From the NCBI GenBank assembly GCA_003020925.1, contig PXRT01000017.1, positions 149,686 to 213,685 on the forward strand: a DNA stretch of 64,000 nt, in the 5' to 3' direction. Origin of the DNA: Halobacteriales archaeon QS_6_64_34. GTDB lineage: Archaea; Halobacteriota; Halobacteria; Halobacteriales; Haloarculaceae. The position numbers and the translations under genes are program-made. This document shows positions 25,990 through 34,301 of this stretch, piece by piece; the first letter of the stretch is position 1, and every line of letters begins with the position of its first letter. The notes beneath the pieces are model-generated. The model was not told where the DNA came from. It saw nothing but the letters and a program-made list of their open reading frames with translations, and ran no database searches.

Positions 25990-26307
25990 AGCCAGAAAGC
26001 CCCGGTGGGCTGAACTCGGGGGACTCGCTGCGGTCCTCGCTCACTTCGTTCGCTGTGGTCCTTACGTCGTCCGCCATCGTTCAGCCCACCGCCCCTTTCA
26101 GTCCCACCCAGCACTGTTTGGCTAGCCGGCTACGGGTGGGACTGAAAGGGGCCGACCGCTCAGGGACGCACGACGACGCAAGCACCGCAACGCAGTGAGG
26201 AGCGTGGTTCGAAAGACGGTAAAGCCGTCTTTCGTCATCACGAGAGAGCGACGCTCTCTCGAACGACAGCGAGGCGCGCGACCCGAGCGGTCGGGGGCTT
26301 TCTGGCT
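25990..26307. repeat. R1 repeat core with a nested palindrome
   Basis: A 318-bp copy bounded by AGCCAGAAAGCCCC (25990-26003) and GGGGCTTTCTGGCT (26294-26307). The left part is colinear with the inverted copy at 47291-47535. The conserved outer inverted ends are not recognisable. The middle carries a perfect 19-bp inverted repeat, GCCCCTTTCAGTCCCACCC (26091-26109) and its complement (26134-26152), with a 24-base loop. Confidence 0.7.
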
Positions 26308-26386
26308 GGTCTTGCCACTAGCTGTAACGAGAGCCACCACAGCGAGAACAGCAGGTCTTTAGCCGGCTATCGACAACACAGAGGCA

Positions 26387-26947
26387 ATGACAGTCATCGG
26401 TGTCGTCGGACTTCCGGGCAGCGGCAAGAGCGAGGCGGCCGAGGTCGCAAGCGAGATGGGCGTCCCGGTCGTGACGATGGGCGACGTCATCCGCGCGGAG
26501 TGTCGCGAGCGGGGGCTGGACCCGGCGACCGACCACGGGACCGTGGCGAAGGCGCTGCGCGAGGAGAACGGGCCGGGGGCCATCGCAAAGCGGTCCCTGC
26601 CACTCATCGAGGACGAGCGGGCGGGCCACGACACCGTCCTCGTCGACGGTATCCGCTCGGACGTAGAGGTCGAGTCCTTTCGCGAGGCCTTCGGCGAGGC
26701 GTTCGTGCTGGTCGAGATAACCGCGCCATTCGACGTTCGGGCCGAGCGGCTGGACCTGCGGGGCCGTGACGCGAGCGCCGAGGCGGGCGGCGAAGCCCTC
26801 GAAGACCGCGACGAGCGGGAACTGGGCTTCGGGATGGGCGAGGCGATGGCGATGGCCGACGTGACCGTCGAGAACACCGACTCGCTGGCGGCGTTCCAGC
26901 GACGGATTCGGACGCTGCTCGAAGAAGGCATGGAGGCAGAGTCGTGA
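26387..26947 (+). CDS. UPF0200 P-loop kinase-like protein
   Basis: 186 residues: Walker A GLPGSGKSE (about 8-16), VVTMGDVIR, TVLVDGIRSDVE (Walker B-like) and RLDLRGRDA lid. It resembles dephospho-CoA and adenylate kinases; UPF0200 members are archaeal with no settled substrate. Overlaps the UPF0201 gene by four bases, the usual archaeal partner. Confidence 0.88.
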   Translation: MTVIGVVGLPGSGKSEAAEVASEMGVPVVTMGDVIRAECRERGLDPATDHGTVAKALREENGPGAIAKRSLPLIEDERAGHDTVLVDGIRSDVEVESFREAFGEAFVLVEITAPFDVRAERLDLRGRDASAEAGGEALEDRDERELGFGMGEAMAMADVTVENTDSLAAFQRRIRTLLEEGMEAES

Positions 26948-27360
26948 GCAGCGTCTACAGCGTCGACGTCGGGATTACGGCGCCGGTCAACGACACCGAG
27001 GTGACCGCGCGGGTCGCCGACGCCATCCGGAACCTCTTCCCCGAGGCTGACCCCGACCACCGCGATGGCGAACTCGTCGCCGAGGTCCACACGATGGACG
27101 GCTTCTCCGAGGAGCTACATCGGGCGGAGATTCTGGACACGGCGCGGTCGGTGTTTTTCGACAGTCTGGCCGGCGACAGCTTCGGGTTCGACCTGAAGAA
27201 GCAGGCGGCCTTCGAGGGGCGGGTGAACTTCGCCGTCGGCGAGCCCGCCGAACTGGGCGACATCCACGTCGACGTGACCGTGCGAGCGCCCGACGCCGAG
27301 AGCTACATCGACTCCGTGGCGCCCCCGACCGAGGACGGCACACCCGTCGACACCGAATGA
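26944..27360 (+). CDS. UPF0201 family RNA-binding-like protein
   Basis: 138 residues from a GTG overlapping UPF0200. Its ferredoxin-like and dimer-forming pattern (VDVGITAPVNDTEVTARVADAI; GELVAEVHTMDGFSEELHRAEILDTAR, given here as patterns) and tail FVD/HVDVTVRAP match UPF0201, which is similar to a ribosomal L5-like fold. Unknown function. Overlaps the HAD-like gene by four bases. Confidence 0.85.
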   Translation: MSSVYSVDVGITAPVNDTEVTARVADAIRNLFPEADPDHRDGELVAEVHTMDGFSEELHRAEILDTARSVFFDSLAGDSFGFDLKKQAAFEGRVNFAVGEPAELGDIHVDVTVRAPDAESYIDSVAPPTEDGTPVDTE

Positions 27361-27965
27361 CCGACGCGCTCTGTTTCGCACTGGACGGCGTGCTGGTCCA
27401 GCGCACCCGTTCGGACGCCGAGATTTTGTGGGACGTCTTCGCCGCCCACGACATCGAGCCCACGGACGAACTGCTGGCGACCGCGCGGGACTCGTTCCGG
27501 CGGGCCTTCGAGGGCCTGGAACCCGGCCCCTACCGGCAGTCGATGGCGGCGGTCACCGACGCGACGGGTTCGGGCGCAGCCCCCGACGACCTGGTCGCTA
27601 CGCTGCGCGAGGAGACCTACGCCGCCACCACGGTCCCCGAAGCCGCCCGCGAGAGCCTGGCCGGACTGGCCGAGGAGAACGCCCTCGCGGTCATCACGAA
27701 CGGCCCCCGCGAGTGGCAGGTCGGCAAGCTCGAGTCCCACGGGCTGGGCGAGTCCTTCGATGCCGTCGTCGCTTCGTACGACGCCGGGGCACACACGCCC
27801 GACGCGGCCCCCTTCGACCGGCTTCGCGAACGATTGCCGGCCGACGCGTACGTGATGGTCGGGGACAGCGACGACGTCGAGGGCGCACGAGCCGCAGGCT
27901 TTGTCCCAATCGAATACCGAACAGACGGGCCGGACCTCTGGGCGACCATCGACGCGCTCCTCTGA
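27357..27965 (+). CDS. degenerate HAD-fold protein without nucleophile aspartate
   Basis: 202 residues with the haloacid dehalogenase layout: motif I reads CFALDGVL (7-13), where the nucleophile Asp is Ala (normal FDLDG); motif II AVITNG keeps Thr; motif III usual Lys is His in GAHTPDA; motif IV GDSDDVEGARAAG is intact. Loss of the nucleophile and lysine argues against phosphatase or dehalogenase chemistry by the usual covalent path. It overlaps UPF0201 and ends the operon. A binding or regulatory role is inferred. Confidence 0.85.
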   Translation: MTDALCFALDGVLVQRTRSDAEILWDVFAAHDIEPTDELLATARDSFRRAFEGLEPGPYRQSMAAVTDATGSGAAPDDLVATLREETYAATTVPEAARESLAGLAEENALAVITNGPREWQVGKLESHGLGESFDAVVASYDAGAHTPDAAPFDRLRERLPADAYVMVGDSDDVEGARAAGFVPIEYRTDGPDLWATIDALL

Positions 27966-27966
27966 C

Positions 27967-28095
27967 CTACTCTGTGAGGTAGACGCCGGCCTTCGGATGC
28001 TGGTCGGCGTCCTCGATGACGCGGTCGTCGTCGCGCTCGTCAGCGGCGTCGCACGGAGTCCGGTGTCGATGGTCCCCACGGGGCGAACGGCCCAT
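27967..28095 (-). CDS. short ORF, possible C-terminal gene remnant
   Basis: 42 residues from an ATG at 28095, ending PKAGVYLTE. The second half (DDDRVIEDADQHPKAGVYLTE by composition) has strongly haloarchaeal codons and acidic character; the first 14 residues are basic and unlike it. The start lies at the edge of the R2 palindrome (28094), suggesting the 5' end was lost or replaced. Convergent with the HAD gene. It may not be translated. Confidence 0.3.
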   Translation of the reverse strand: MGRSPRGDHRHRTPCDAADERDDDRVIEDADQHPKAGVYLTE

Positions 28096-28172
28096 ACTGG
28101 TGGCCGTACCGAACTGAAGTAATCCGCTACCCCGAGGTGGCAAACGTCGTTACGGACGTACAGCCACCAGTA
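28094..28172. repeat. R2 palindromic repeat, intact copy
   Basis: 79 bp; outer arms ATACTGGTGG (28094-28103) and CCACCAGTAT (28163-28172), inner arms GTACCGAACT and TACGGACGTAC nearby. It abuts the nuclease stop codon (28173) and would fold into a long stem-loop in the 3' region of that transcript. Confidence 0.75.
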
Positions 28173-29111
28173 TCAGTAGGCCCGCTGGAGCGCCACGTCG
28201 CCCCCGCTCGTCCGGACGGTGACGGTGTCGCCGCCGTTGTTCCAGACCGCGCCGCTTGCGCCCCAATATCGGGCGGTTGCGTTGTCGCTCCCGCTGCCGG
28301 TGTAGAGGGTCACACGCTCGCCGGGCCCGAGCGTGTAGTTCCGGAACGTGTAGGACTTTCCTGTGGCGTCGGTGACTGTCCACCCATCGAGCGAGACGGC
28401 TTCCTCGCCCCGGTTCGCGAAGACGAGATACTCGTCGTTCAGGTTCTCGTTGTCGTTACCTGTGGCGTCCTCGTGTCTCTCGACGAGCGCGAGCCCCGAC
28501 GCCGTGGCGGTTGCGGTCTGCCAGTCGGCCGCCCTCGGGTCGACACAGCGCCAGAGGCCGCGCCTGGCCTCGCGGGCGCTCGTCTCGGCGGCACTGAAGC
28601 TGTCGCCACGCGAGAACTCGCTGTCGTAGACCCTGGCACGGCCGGTGGCGACGAGCTGGTAGTTGAACAGGCGGTCGTCGACGACCACGTAGGCCAGCAG
28701 CCGGTCGTAGAACCCACGGCGGTCGAGGTTCGGGTCCGTGGCGATTCCGACGCTCCGACCGAGCAGTCGGTCCTTCGCGAAGTTCGAGGCGTTCGTCCCG
28801 GCGCTGTGGAGACAGTCCGCGCCGGCGGCGGTGTCGGGGACGCCCTCGAACTCCGCCGGGTCGTTGTCGCCCCGGACCTCGGGGGTGTCGACGCCGACCA
28901 GCCGGACGGTGTCGCGGGTGCCGTTGCGGTACTCGATGCGGACGGTGTCGCCGTCGACGACGGCGGTGACGCTCACCTGGGTCGTCTCCGCCGGGAGCGA
29001 CCCGGCCGTCCCCGGCGCCGATGGGATACCGGGGTCGGAACCCGGCAGGAGGCCGCCACAGCCCGCCAGCACGACCACTAGAACCACGAGTCCGACCCGG
29101 CGCCCTGTCAT
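28173..29111 (-). CDS. exported thermonuclease-like lipoprotein with lamin-tail domain
   Basis: 312 residues. Lipobox LVVVLAGCGG (Cys about 18). SNase-fold domain about 45-190: VVDGDTVRIEY, DTVRLVGVDTPEVRG (catalytic Arg/Asp region), LLAYVVVDDRLFNYQLVATGRARVY, by pattern. The C-terminal 95 residues are a lamin-tail/LTD beta sandwich (LNDEYLVFANRGEEAVSLDGW pattern, LGPGERVTLYTG). Secreted DNA or RNA degrader for nutrient use, anchored at the surface. The ATG at 29111 gives the signal; the upstream ATG at 29138 is less likely. Confidence 0.88.
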   Translation of the reverse strand: MTGRRVGLVVLVVVLAGCGGLLPGSDPGIPSAPGTAGSLPAETTQVSVTAVVDGDTVRIEYRNGTRDTVRLVGVDTPEVRGDNDPAEFEGVPDTAAGADCLHSAGTNASNFAKDRLLGRSVGIATDPNLDRRGFYDRLLAYVVVDDRLFNYQLVATGRARVYDSEFSRGDSFSAAETSAREARRGLWRCVDPRAADWQTATATASGLALVERHEDATGNDNENLNDEYLVFANRGEEAVSLDGWTVTDATGKSYTFRNYTLGPGERVTLYTGSGSDNATARYWGASGAVWNNGGDTVTVRTSGGDVALQRAY

Positions 29112-29186
29112 CGTCGGGTGGAGGGTGGCCACCCACACAACCCTTCGGGCGGAGAGTTATGCCACTGGCCCGACCAGTCCCAGTCG

Positions 29187-30077
29187 ATGCTCTCTCTGCA
29201 CGTCAGTGAGGTCATGCGGACACCCGCAAGCACCATCACGCCCGGCAGCCCAATCGTCGAGGCGGCGACGCGGCTCCGCGACGAGGGTATCGGCTCGCTC
29301 GTCGTCGAACGCGATGGGGAGTCGGTCGGTATCATCACCGAGAGCGACATCGTCGCCGTCACCGCAGCGGAGGGCGACACGCGAAAGCTGACCGTCGAGG
29401 ACGTAATGGCGACGCCGCTTGTGACCGTCGGGTCCGACGCCGACCTGGGTGTCGCCGTCGACCGCCTGCGGACCCACGGCATCAAGAAACTGCCCGTCGT
29501 CGAGGACGGCGAACTCGCGGGTATCGTGACGACGACGGACATCTCTCGCTACGTCCCACATATCACCCGGCCGGAGCCGTCCGGCGAGTCCACCCCCGAG
29601 CGACGGCGGTTTACCCGCCCCGATACGCTGTACGAGGACGACGACTGGGAGTTCGACAGCTACGGCGTCGCCGATGGCATCGACGTCGGCGACCACGTCC
29701 GCTTCTCGAAGACCCTCTCGGAGAACGACGTCGAGCGGTTCGCGGAGATAAGCGGCGACACGAACCGACTGCATCTGGACGAGACGTTCGCCCGCGACAG
29801 CCGCTTTGGCCGCCCCATCGTTCACGGGACACTGGTCTCGGGTATCATCAGCGCCGCGCTGGCCCGGCTGCCGGGGCTGACAATCTACCTCTCACAGGAA
29901 CTCGCCTACCGGGGGCCGGTCGACATCGGCGACCGCGTCACCGCCCACTGCGAGGTGGTCGAACAGCTCGAAGAAAACCGATTCCGTCTGTCGACGGCGG
30001 TCGACGATTCCGATGGCGAGTGTGTCGTCGAGGGGGATGCCGTGGTCATCTCGGACCCGATTTCCGAGAGCGGATAG
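29187..30077 (+). CDS. CBS-pair plus MaoC-like hydratase fusion
   Basis: 296 residues. Two CBS domains (about 2-60 and 67-122; ending GIITESDIV and GIVTTTDIS) bind adenine nucleotides in known families. After a linker, a hotdog domain (about 155-290) carries the R-hydratase motif SGDTNRLHLDETFA with Asp/His and GRPIVHGTLVSG. Acts on (R)- or enoyl-acyl-CoA; the CBS pair suggests energy-state control. The fusion is unusual outside haloarchaea in my experience. Start chosen at 29187. Confidence 0.85.
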   Translation: MLSLHVSEVMRTPASTITPGSPIVEAATRLRDEGIGSLVVERDGESVGIITESDIVAVTAAEGDTRKLTVEDVMATPLVTVGSDADLGVAVDRLRTHGIKKLPVVEDGELAGIVTTTDISRYVPHITRPEPSGESTPERRRFTRPDTLYEDDDWEFDSYGVADGIDVGDHVRFSKTLSENDVERFAEISGDTNRLHLDETFARDSRFGRPIVHGTLVSGIISAALARLPGLTIYLSQELAYRGPVDIGDRVTAHCEVVEQLEENRFRLSTAVDDSDGECVVEGDAVVISDPISESG

Positions 30078-30158
30078 CGGGCTATGTTATCACACCCGAC
30101 GGGACAAAGGAGGTCCACCAGTGGATGGACTGGGCCCGGGGAACGGGTACCGGTTCGG

Positions 30159-30320
30159 CTAGACGAGCAGGACGACCAGCGCCACCGCAATCCACCCGAC
30201 TTTCAGCCCCGTGTTGACGGCGATGTGCAGGACCCGGACGAAGACATCCGCGAGTCGAGGCGACCGGATTTGACGGGGCTGCAAATGCAAGCGCCAGCGT
30301 CGCAACGACGGGTCAGCCAC
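30159..30320 (-). CDS. possible small single-helix membrane protein
   Basis: Reading to a stop at 30159-30161, the last 30 residues (VFVRVLHIAVNTGLKVGWIAVALVVLLV in composition) form one convincing transmembrane helix, with haloarchaeal codons. The start is unclear; GTG 30320 gives 53 residues but the first 20 are basic and atypical, so a shorter or decayed gene is possible. It faces the rubredoxin-like gene. Confidence 0.3.
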   Translation of the reverse strand: MADPSLRRWRLHLQPRQIRSPRLADVFVRVLHIAVNTGLKVGWIAVALVVLLV

Positions 30321-30328
30321 ACTAGCCG

Positions 30329-30655
30329 ATGGAAGACAACCAGATGACAGCTTCGAACGACGTTTCGGTCCAGCGAAACGAGGAGATATTCAACGACGAG
30401 GGCACCCTCGTCGGCGTCGTCGGCGAGGCGACCCGGGAGGGATTCACGGTCGAGACGGTCGCCTCGGTAACCGTCGAACACGGCGACGCGGCGCGCAGTG
30501 ACGACCAGGACCCCGGCCAGGAGTTCGGCGAGGGGTATATCATGTGGCGATGCACCGAGTGCGGCGAGATGGGCGAACTCGACGACGGGTTCCCGGAGAA
30601 CTGTCCCAACTGCGGGGCACCGAAAGAAGCCATCGCGAAAGACCGCGAGGACTGA
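30329..30655 (+). CDS. rubredoxin-like zinc ribbon protein (DUF7130-like)
   Basis: 108 residues. The C-terminus has CTECG and CPNCG knuckles (W-R-C-T-E-C-G at about 73-79; N-C-P-N-C-G at about 92-97), a rubredoxin-like zinc ribbon. The N-terminal half is acidic beta-rich. A haloarchaeal family of unknown role. Starts at 30329 or 30344. Confidence 0.75.
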   Translation: MEDNQMTASNDVSVQRNEEIFNDEGTLVGVVGEATREGFTVETVASVTVEHGDAARSDDQDPGQEFGEGYIMWRCTECGEMGELDDGFPENCPNCGAPKEAIAKDRED

Positions 30656-30673
30656 ACTTGGGGCCCGCGCCGG

Positions 30674-31243
30674 CTACACTAGTATCCGGACGGCGCCAAA
30701 CAGCACCAGTACCCCCAGTACGTCACAGACGTTGGTGACGACCGGGATGACCACGTCGTCGGGGTTGAGTTCGAACCGGTAGGCGGCGTAGGTCGTTATC
30801 GTCGTGACCGCGACCGCAAGCGCCGCCAGTACGGTGCCGCTCAGGAGTGCGACCCCGACCACCGTCGGCAGCGTGAGCCGAGTCCCGCCGACCACCTTCT
30901 GTAACAACCACGCGCCCGCGCCCATGAGCGGGAAGACGGTGACGGCCAGCGCCATCGTGGCGATGGCGTTGCCAACCAGTCGGTCGTCGTCGACATCGAA
31001 GGAGAGCAGGCCCAGATGCAGCGCCGTCGAGAACCGCGCCGCGAGGATGCTCCCGAGGTTACCGGCCATCCCGATGGTCACGGGGACGAGCACCAGCAGC
31101 GTCGGGTAGCGAAGCAGCGTCGCCTCGAACGTGTTCAGCACGATGCCGCTGCCCAGTTCGATGGCCGTGAGCACGACCAGCACCGGCAGCATCCGGCGGA
31201 CGATACCACGGACCGTCCACTCCGAGACGCCCACGCTACCCAC
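30674..31243 (-). CDS. half-size MgtE/SLC41-type divalent cation transporter, second gene
   Basis: 189 residues, about five transmembrane helices without the CBS and N-terminal cytosolic domains of bacterial MgtE. Conserved features: LVLVPVTIGMAGNLGSILAAR (P and NLGS) and NPDDVVIPVVTNVCDVLG (D-D-x-x-x-P-x-x-T). It overlaps the preceding half transporter by eight bases; together they would form one eight-to-ten helix Mg2+ channel/transporter of the SLC41 type. Confidence 0.85.
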   Translation of the reverse strand: MGSVGVSEWTVRGIVRRMLPVLVVLTAIELGSGIVLNTFEATLLRYPTLLVLVPVTIGMAGNLGSILAARFSTALHLGLLSFDVDDDRLVGNAIATMALAVTVFPLMGAGAWLLQKVVGGTRLTLPTVVGVALLSGTVLAALAVAVTTITTYAAYRFELNPDDVVIPVVTNVCDVLGVLVLFGAVRILV

Positions 31244-31814
31244 CTCCCAGCGCGAGGACGATGCGGGTCGCTACCAGCAGCGTCGCGACGCCGACCACGT
31301 CGCCCGTCGTCGTTACCACCGGCCCCGCCAGGGTGTCGGGGTTCAGCCCCCGGCGGTAGCCCACGAAGACGACCGAGACGACCGCGACGGTCAGCAACAC
31401 CCCCGAGATGAACCCCGCGAGCAGGGCGATGGCCACGAGTGTGGCAAGCGAGGCCGAGGGCCGCTCCAGCGCCGACAGCAGCGCGACCGTCAGGACGGCA
31501 GCGATACCGCTGATGAGGACGCCGTTTGCCAGCGCCGCCGCGACGGCCGCGTTCACCCGCTCGTCGTCCGTCGAGAACGTCGGGTCGACCAGCCCCTGGT
31601 GCAGCGCCGACCCCAGCCGCGCCCCCAGCGAGCCATAGACGTTCCCCCGCGTCGCCAACAGCGCCGGCACCAGTACCAGCAGGCCCGCGACCTGCTCCAG
31701 TTCGGCGTCCATTCCGCCCAGCACGACGCCCGCAAAGAGGCCCCCGACCGCACTGAGGGCCAGCACGGGGAGTGACTCCCGGTAGGCCTGCCGGGCCACC
31801 TCGCGGACGGTCAT
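31236..31814 (-). CDS. half-size MgtE/SLC41-type divalent cation transporter, first gene
   Basis: 192 residues, about five transmembrane helices: LVPALLATRGNVYGSLGARLG carries the P-x-x-x-x-x-x-G-N motif, and NPDTLAGPVVTTTGDVVG the D-x-x-x-x-P-x-x-T-T-x-x-D motif. Paralogous to the downstream gene. Both genes are probably one operon making a heterodimeric transporter. Start at 31814 trims an upstream Cys/Arg-rich extension. Confidence 0.85.
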   Translation of the reverse strand: MTVREVARQAYRESLPVLALSAVGGLFAGVVLGGMDAELEQVAGLLVLVPALLATRGNVYGSLGARLGSALHQGLVDPTFSTDDERVNAAVAAALANGVLISGIAAVLTVALLSALERPSASLATLVAIALLAGFISGVLLTVAVVSVVFVGYRRGLNPDTLAGPVVTTTGDVVGVATLLVATRIVLALGGG

Positions 31815-31957
31815 TAGGACACGCAAGTGTATCCAGTCGCAAAAAGAACCCGACCGAAGTGTCGACACCCGCTCACCACAAGACGTAGTTAATGGACGAG
31901 CCACGGGTCCTACTGACGAGCGCGGCGCAGTTCGACGGGAAAACCAGTAGCCACGCT

Positions 31958-33340
31958 TCAGAACGGTCCCATCCCGCCCATGCCGCCCATGTCGCCGTCG
32001 CCCTGCTGCATCTGTTTCATCATGCGCTCCATGTCGCCGTCGCCCATCCCCTGGAACTGCTTGAGCATCTGTGACATCTGCTTGTGCTGTTCGAGCAGTT
32101 CCCGGACTCGCTCCTCGGGCTTGCCCGAGCCGTGACAGATACGCTGGGTGCGGGACTGGCCGATGATGCGCGGGTTCTCTAATTCCGCTTCGGTCATCGA
32201 GTCCATGATGACGTCGAAATCGCGCATTCGCTCCTGGGTGACGTCCATCGCGTCGTCGGGCAGCTGGTCCATGAGCCCGCCGCCCATCCCGGGAATCATG
32301 TCCATCACCTGGTCCAGGGGCCCCATATTGTTCATCGTCTCCATCTGCTTGCGCATGTCCTTGAGGGTGAACGTGCCCTCAAGCATCTGCTCGGGGTCCC
32401 AGTCCTCTTCGTCGCCAGTTTCCTGCATCGCCCGCTCGACGCGCTCGGTGAGCTGTTTCAGGTCGCCCATGCCGAGCAGCCGGGAGATGAAGCCCGAGGG
32501 CTCGAAGCGCTCGATGTCCTTGACGGTCTCCCCGGAGCCCAGGAACGCAATCGTCGAGTCGGTCTCGTCGACGGCGGCGAGTGCGCCCCCACCTTTGGCG
32601 GTCCCGTCGAGTTTGGTGATGACCACGCCGTCGATACCGATGGCCGTCTGGAAGTCCGCGGCCTGGCTCTTGGCGCTCTGACCCATCGCCGCGTCGAGTA
32701 CCAGCAGGTCGCGGTCGGGCTCGACCTCGGCCTCGATGCGCTCTATCTGCTCGATGAGCGCATCGTTCAGGCCGTCCCGACCGGCCGTGTCCACGATTCG
32801 GACGTCGGCTTCTTCCGTCGCTTCGAGGCCTTCGCGGGCGATTTCGACCGGGTCCTCGGCGTCCGGGTCACCGTAGAAATCGACCTCGGCGCGTTCGGCC
32901 ATCTCCTTTGCCTGGTCGTAGGCGCCCGGGCGGTCGGTGTCGGTCTGGATGATGGCCGGCCTGAGTCCCTTCGTCGAGAACCACCAGGCCATCTTGGCGG
33001 CCGTCGTGGTCTTCCCCGACCCGTACAAGCCGGCGAGCATGATGGTCTGGTCCTCAAGAGGGATGTCAGTCGATTCGCCCACCAGCTCTACGAGTTCCTC
33101 GTAGACGATTCGGAGCACCCAGTCCCGGGGTGTCGTCCCCGCCGGGGGCTCCTCTTCGAGGGCGCGGGTCTCGATGTTGTCCGATAGCTCCTGGACCAGC
33201 GCCACGTCGACGTCGGCCTGCAACAGCGACCGCTGAATCTCCTTGACGATGTCCTCGATGTCCGCCTCGGAGATGCGTGACTTCCCCCTGAGGTTGTCCA
33301 GCGTGCCTCGGAGAGAGCTTCCGAGATTGTCGAGTACCAT
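31958..33340 (-). CDS. srp54: signal recognition particle GTPase SRP54
   Basis: 460 residues: N domain about 1-85, GTPase G domain with P-loop [10 protein letters not shown] (about 106-115), DTAGR (about 190-194), [14 protein letters not shown] domain about 300-460 with Met-rich helices and SRP RNA-binding RIxGSG-like [11 protein letters not shown]. The tail is Met/Gly/Gln-rich. Binds signal sequences and delivers to FtsY (13099-14382). Isolated from the rest of the secretion genes. Confidence 0.97.
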   Translation of the reverse strand: MVLDNLGSSLRGTLDNLRGKSRISEADIEDIVKEIQRSLLQADVDVALVQELSDNIETRALEEEPPAGTTPRDWVLRIVYEELVELVGESTDIPLEDQTIMLAGLYGSGKTTTAAKMAWWFSTKGLRPAIIQTDTDRPGAYDQAKEMAERAEVDFYGDPDAEDPVEIAREGLEATEEADVRIVDTAGRDGLNDALIEQIERIEAEVEPDRDLLVLDAAMGQSAKSQAADFQTAIGIDGVVITKLDGTAKGGGALAAVDETDSTIAFLGSGETVKDIERFEPSGFISRLLGMGDLKQLTERVERAMQETGDEEDWDPEQMLEGTFTLKDMRKQMETMNNMGPLDQVMDMIPGMGGGLMDQLPDDAMDVTQERMRDFDVIMDSMTEAELENPRIIGQSRTQRICHGSGKPEERVRELLEQHKQMSQMLKQFQGMGDGDMERMMKQMQQGDGDMGGMGGMGPF

Positions 33341-33399
33341 TGTTGGGCCGACCTACGCGGTGCCGTGGGTAAAGCCTTCTGACGGATAGCTAGCAGAAG

Positions 33400-33427
33400 C
33401 CTCGCCCTTCAGGGCGGGGAGGAAGTC
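33400..33427. repeat. R3 hairpin resembling an IS200/IS605 right end
   Basis: CCTCGCCCTTCAGGGCGGGG with flanking GAAG and GAGGAAGTCA, the tail usually seen 3' of haloarchaeal tnpB genes (33400-33427). No tnpB sequence flanks it. It lies between srp54 and a methyltransferase gene. Confidence 0.6.
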
Positions 33428-33435
33428 AAACTCGC

Positions 33436-33505
33436 ACTGCCGGCTGCACCGAACTGACGGAAACCGCCACCGAAGATGTTGTCACGAACGTACGTCCGGC
33501 GGTCT
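33436..33505. repeat. R2 palindromic repeat, degenerated copy
   Basis: Shares CTGCACCGAACTGA and CACGAACGTACG with the copies at 28094 and 34302; arms ACTGCCGG and CCGGCGGT are diverged. Located 48 bases beyond the stop of the methyltransferase gene at 33554. Confidence 0.6.
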
Positions 33506-33553
33506 CACTTTAGCTACCGGTGCCGTCGCCCTCGGCGTTCTCGACGTCAGCGT

Positions 33554-34174
33554 TTACTCCGGCACTTCGGCGACGGTCGTAATCGCTCGCGGACTCCCGG
33601 GCATCGACTGCTGGATGTGGTGTTCGAACTCCTCGAAGCCGGCGTTCCGGAACATCCGGTCGGCCTCTTCCTCGTCGTAGAACAGCATGATGGCGTCGGC
33701 CACCTTCTGGAAGACGCTGGATTTGGGGTAGTCCGGGCCGACGATGAGCACCCTGCCGCCGGGTTTCGTGATGCGGCGGGCCTCTTCGAGGGCGTCGACG
33801 GGGTTTGGCCAGTACTCGATAGAACCCGAGGACCAGACGGCGTCGAAGCTGTCGTCCTTGAACGGCAGTCGCTCGGCGTCGCCCATGTGATAGCGGACAC
33901 GACCGAACTTGCCGAACTTCTGAAACGCCTTCGAGAGCTGGTGGGGGCTCTGGTCTAACCCGTAGACGGTGTCGACTTCTTCGAGCAGGCCTTCGGTGGC
34001 GAAGCCGGTGCCACAGCCCACGTCGAGCACGCGGTCGTCGGGGTCGAGGTCGAGCATGGCGATAGCCTCGTCGCGCATCGCCTCGTTCCAGACGAACGGG
34101 TTAATCTGGTCGTACACCTTCGAGAGATACTTATAGAACGTCCTGGCCCGGGCTTTGTTCTCGAGGACTCCCAT
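33554..34174 (-). CDS. SAM-dependent methyltransferase, quinone type candidate
   Basis: 206 residues: motif I VLDVGCGTGFAT (about 49-60), YGLDQSPHQL, MGDAERLPFKDDSFDAV and SSGSIEYWPNP. The IEYWPNP and RITKPGGRVL pattern is close to MPBQ/menaquinone methyltransferases, so a role in menaquinone or methyl-quinone synthesis is plausible. N-terminal FYKYLSKVYDQINP is typical of that group. Substrate is inference. Confidence 0.8.
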   Translation of the reverse strand: MGVLENKARARTFYKYLSKVYDQINPFVWNEAMRDEAIAMLDLDPDDRVLDVGCGTGFATEGLLEEVDTVYGLDQSPHQLSKAFQKFGKFGRVRYHMGDAERLPFKDDSFDAVWSSGSIEYWPNPVDALEEARRITKPGGRVLIVGPDYPKSSVFQKVADAIMLFYDEEEADRMFRNAGFEEFEHHIQQSMPGSPRAITTVAEVPE

Positions 34175-34224
34175 TATCGCTCCGTTAGGCCTTGGCGGTG
34201 ATAATTCCCCGGTTTCCCGGCGGA

Positions 34225-34287
34225 GTAGTGTTTAGTTTAGTAGAAAACGCGGAAGGGAGCCAGAAAGCCCCGGTGGGCCCACTCCCC
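34225..34287. repeat. R1 repeat, left end only
   Basis: GTAGTGTTTAGTTTAGTAG (34225-34243) and AGCCAGAAAGCCCC (34258-34271) are the outer end and inner motif seen at 47532 and elsewhere. The rest of the element is missing; an R2 copy follows at 34302. A truncation product. Confidence 0.7.
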
Positions 34288-34301
34288 AGTACGTGACTTA
34301 T

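Noticed and set aside
25985..26310. CRISPR array
   Set aside because: Repeats here are inverted and nested, not regularly spaced direct repeats with unique spacers.
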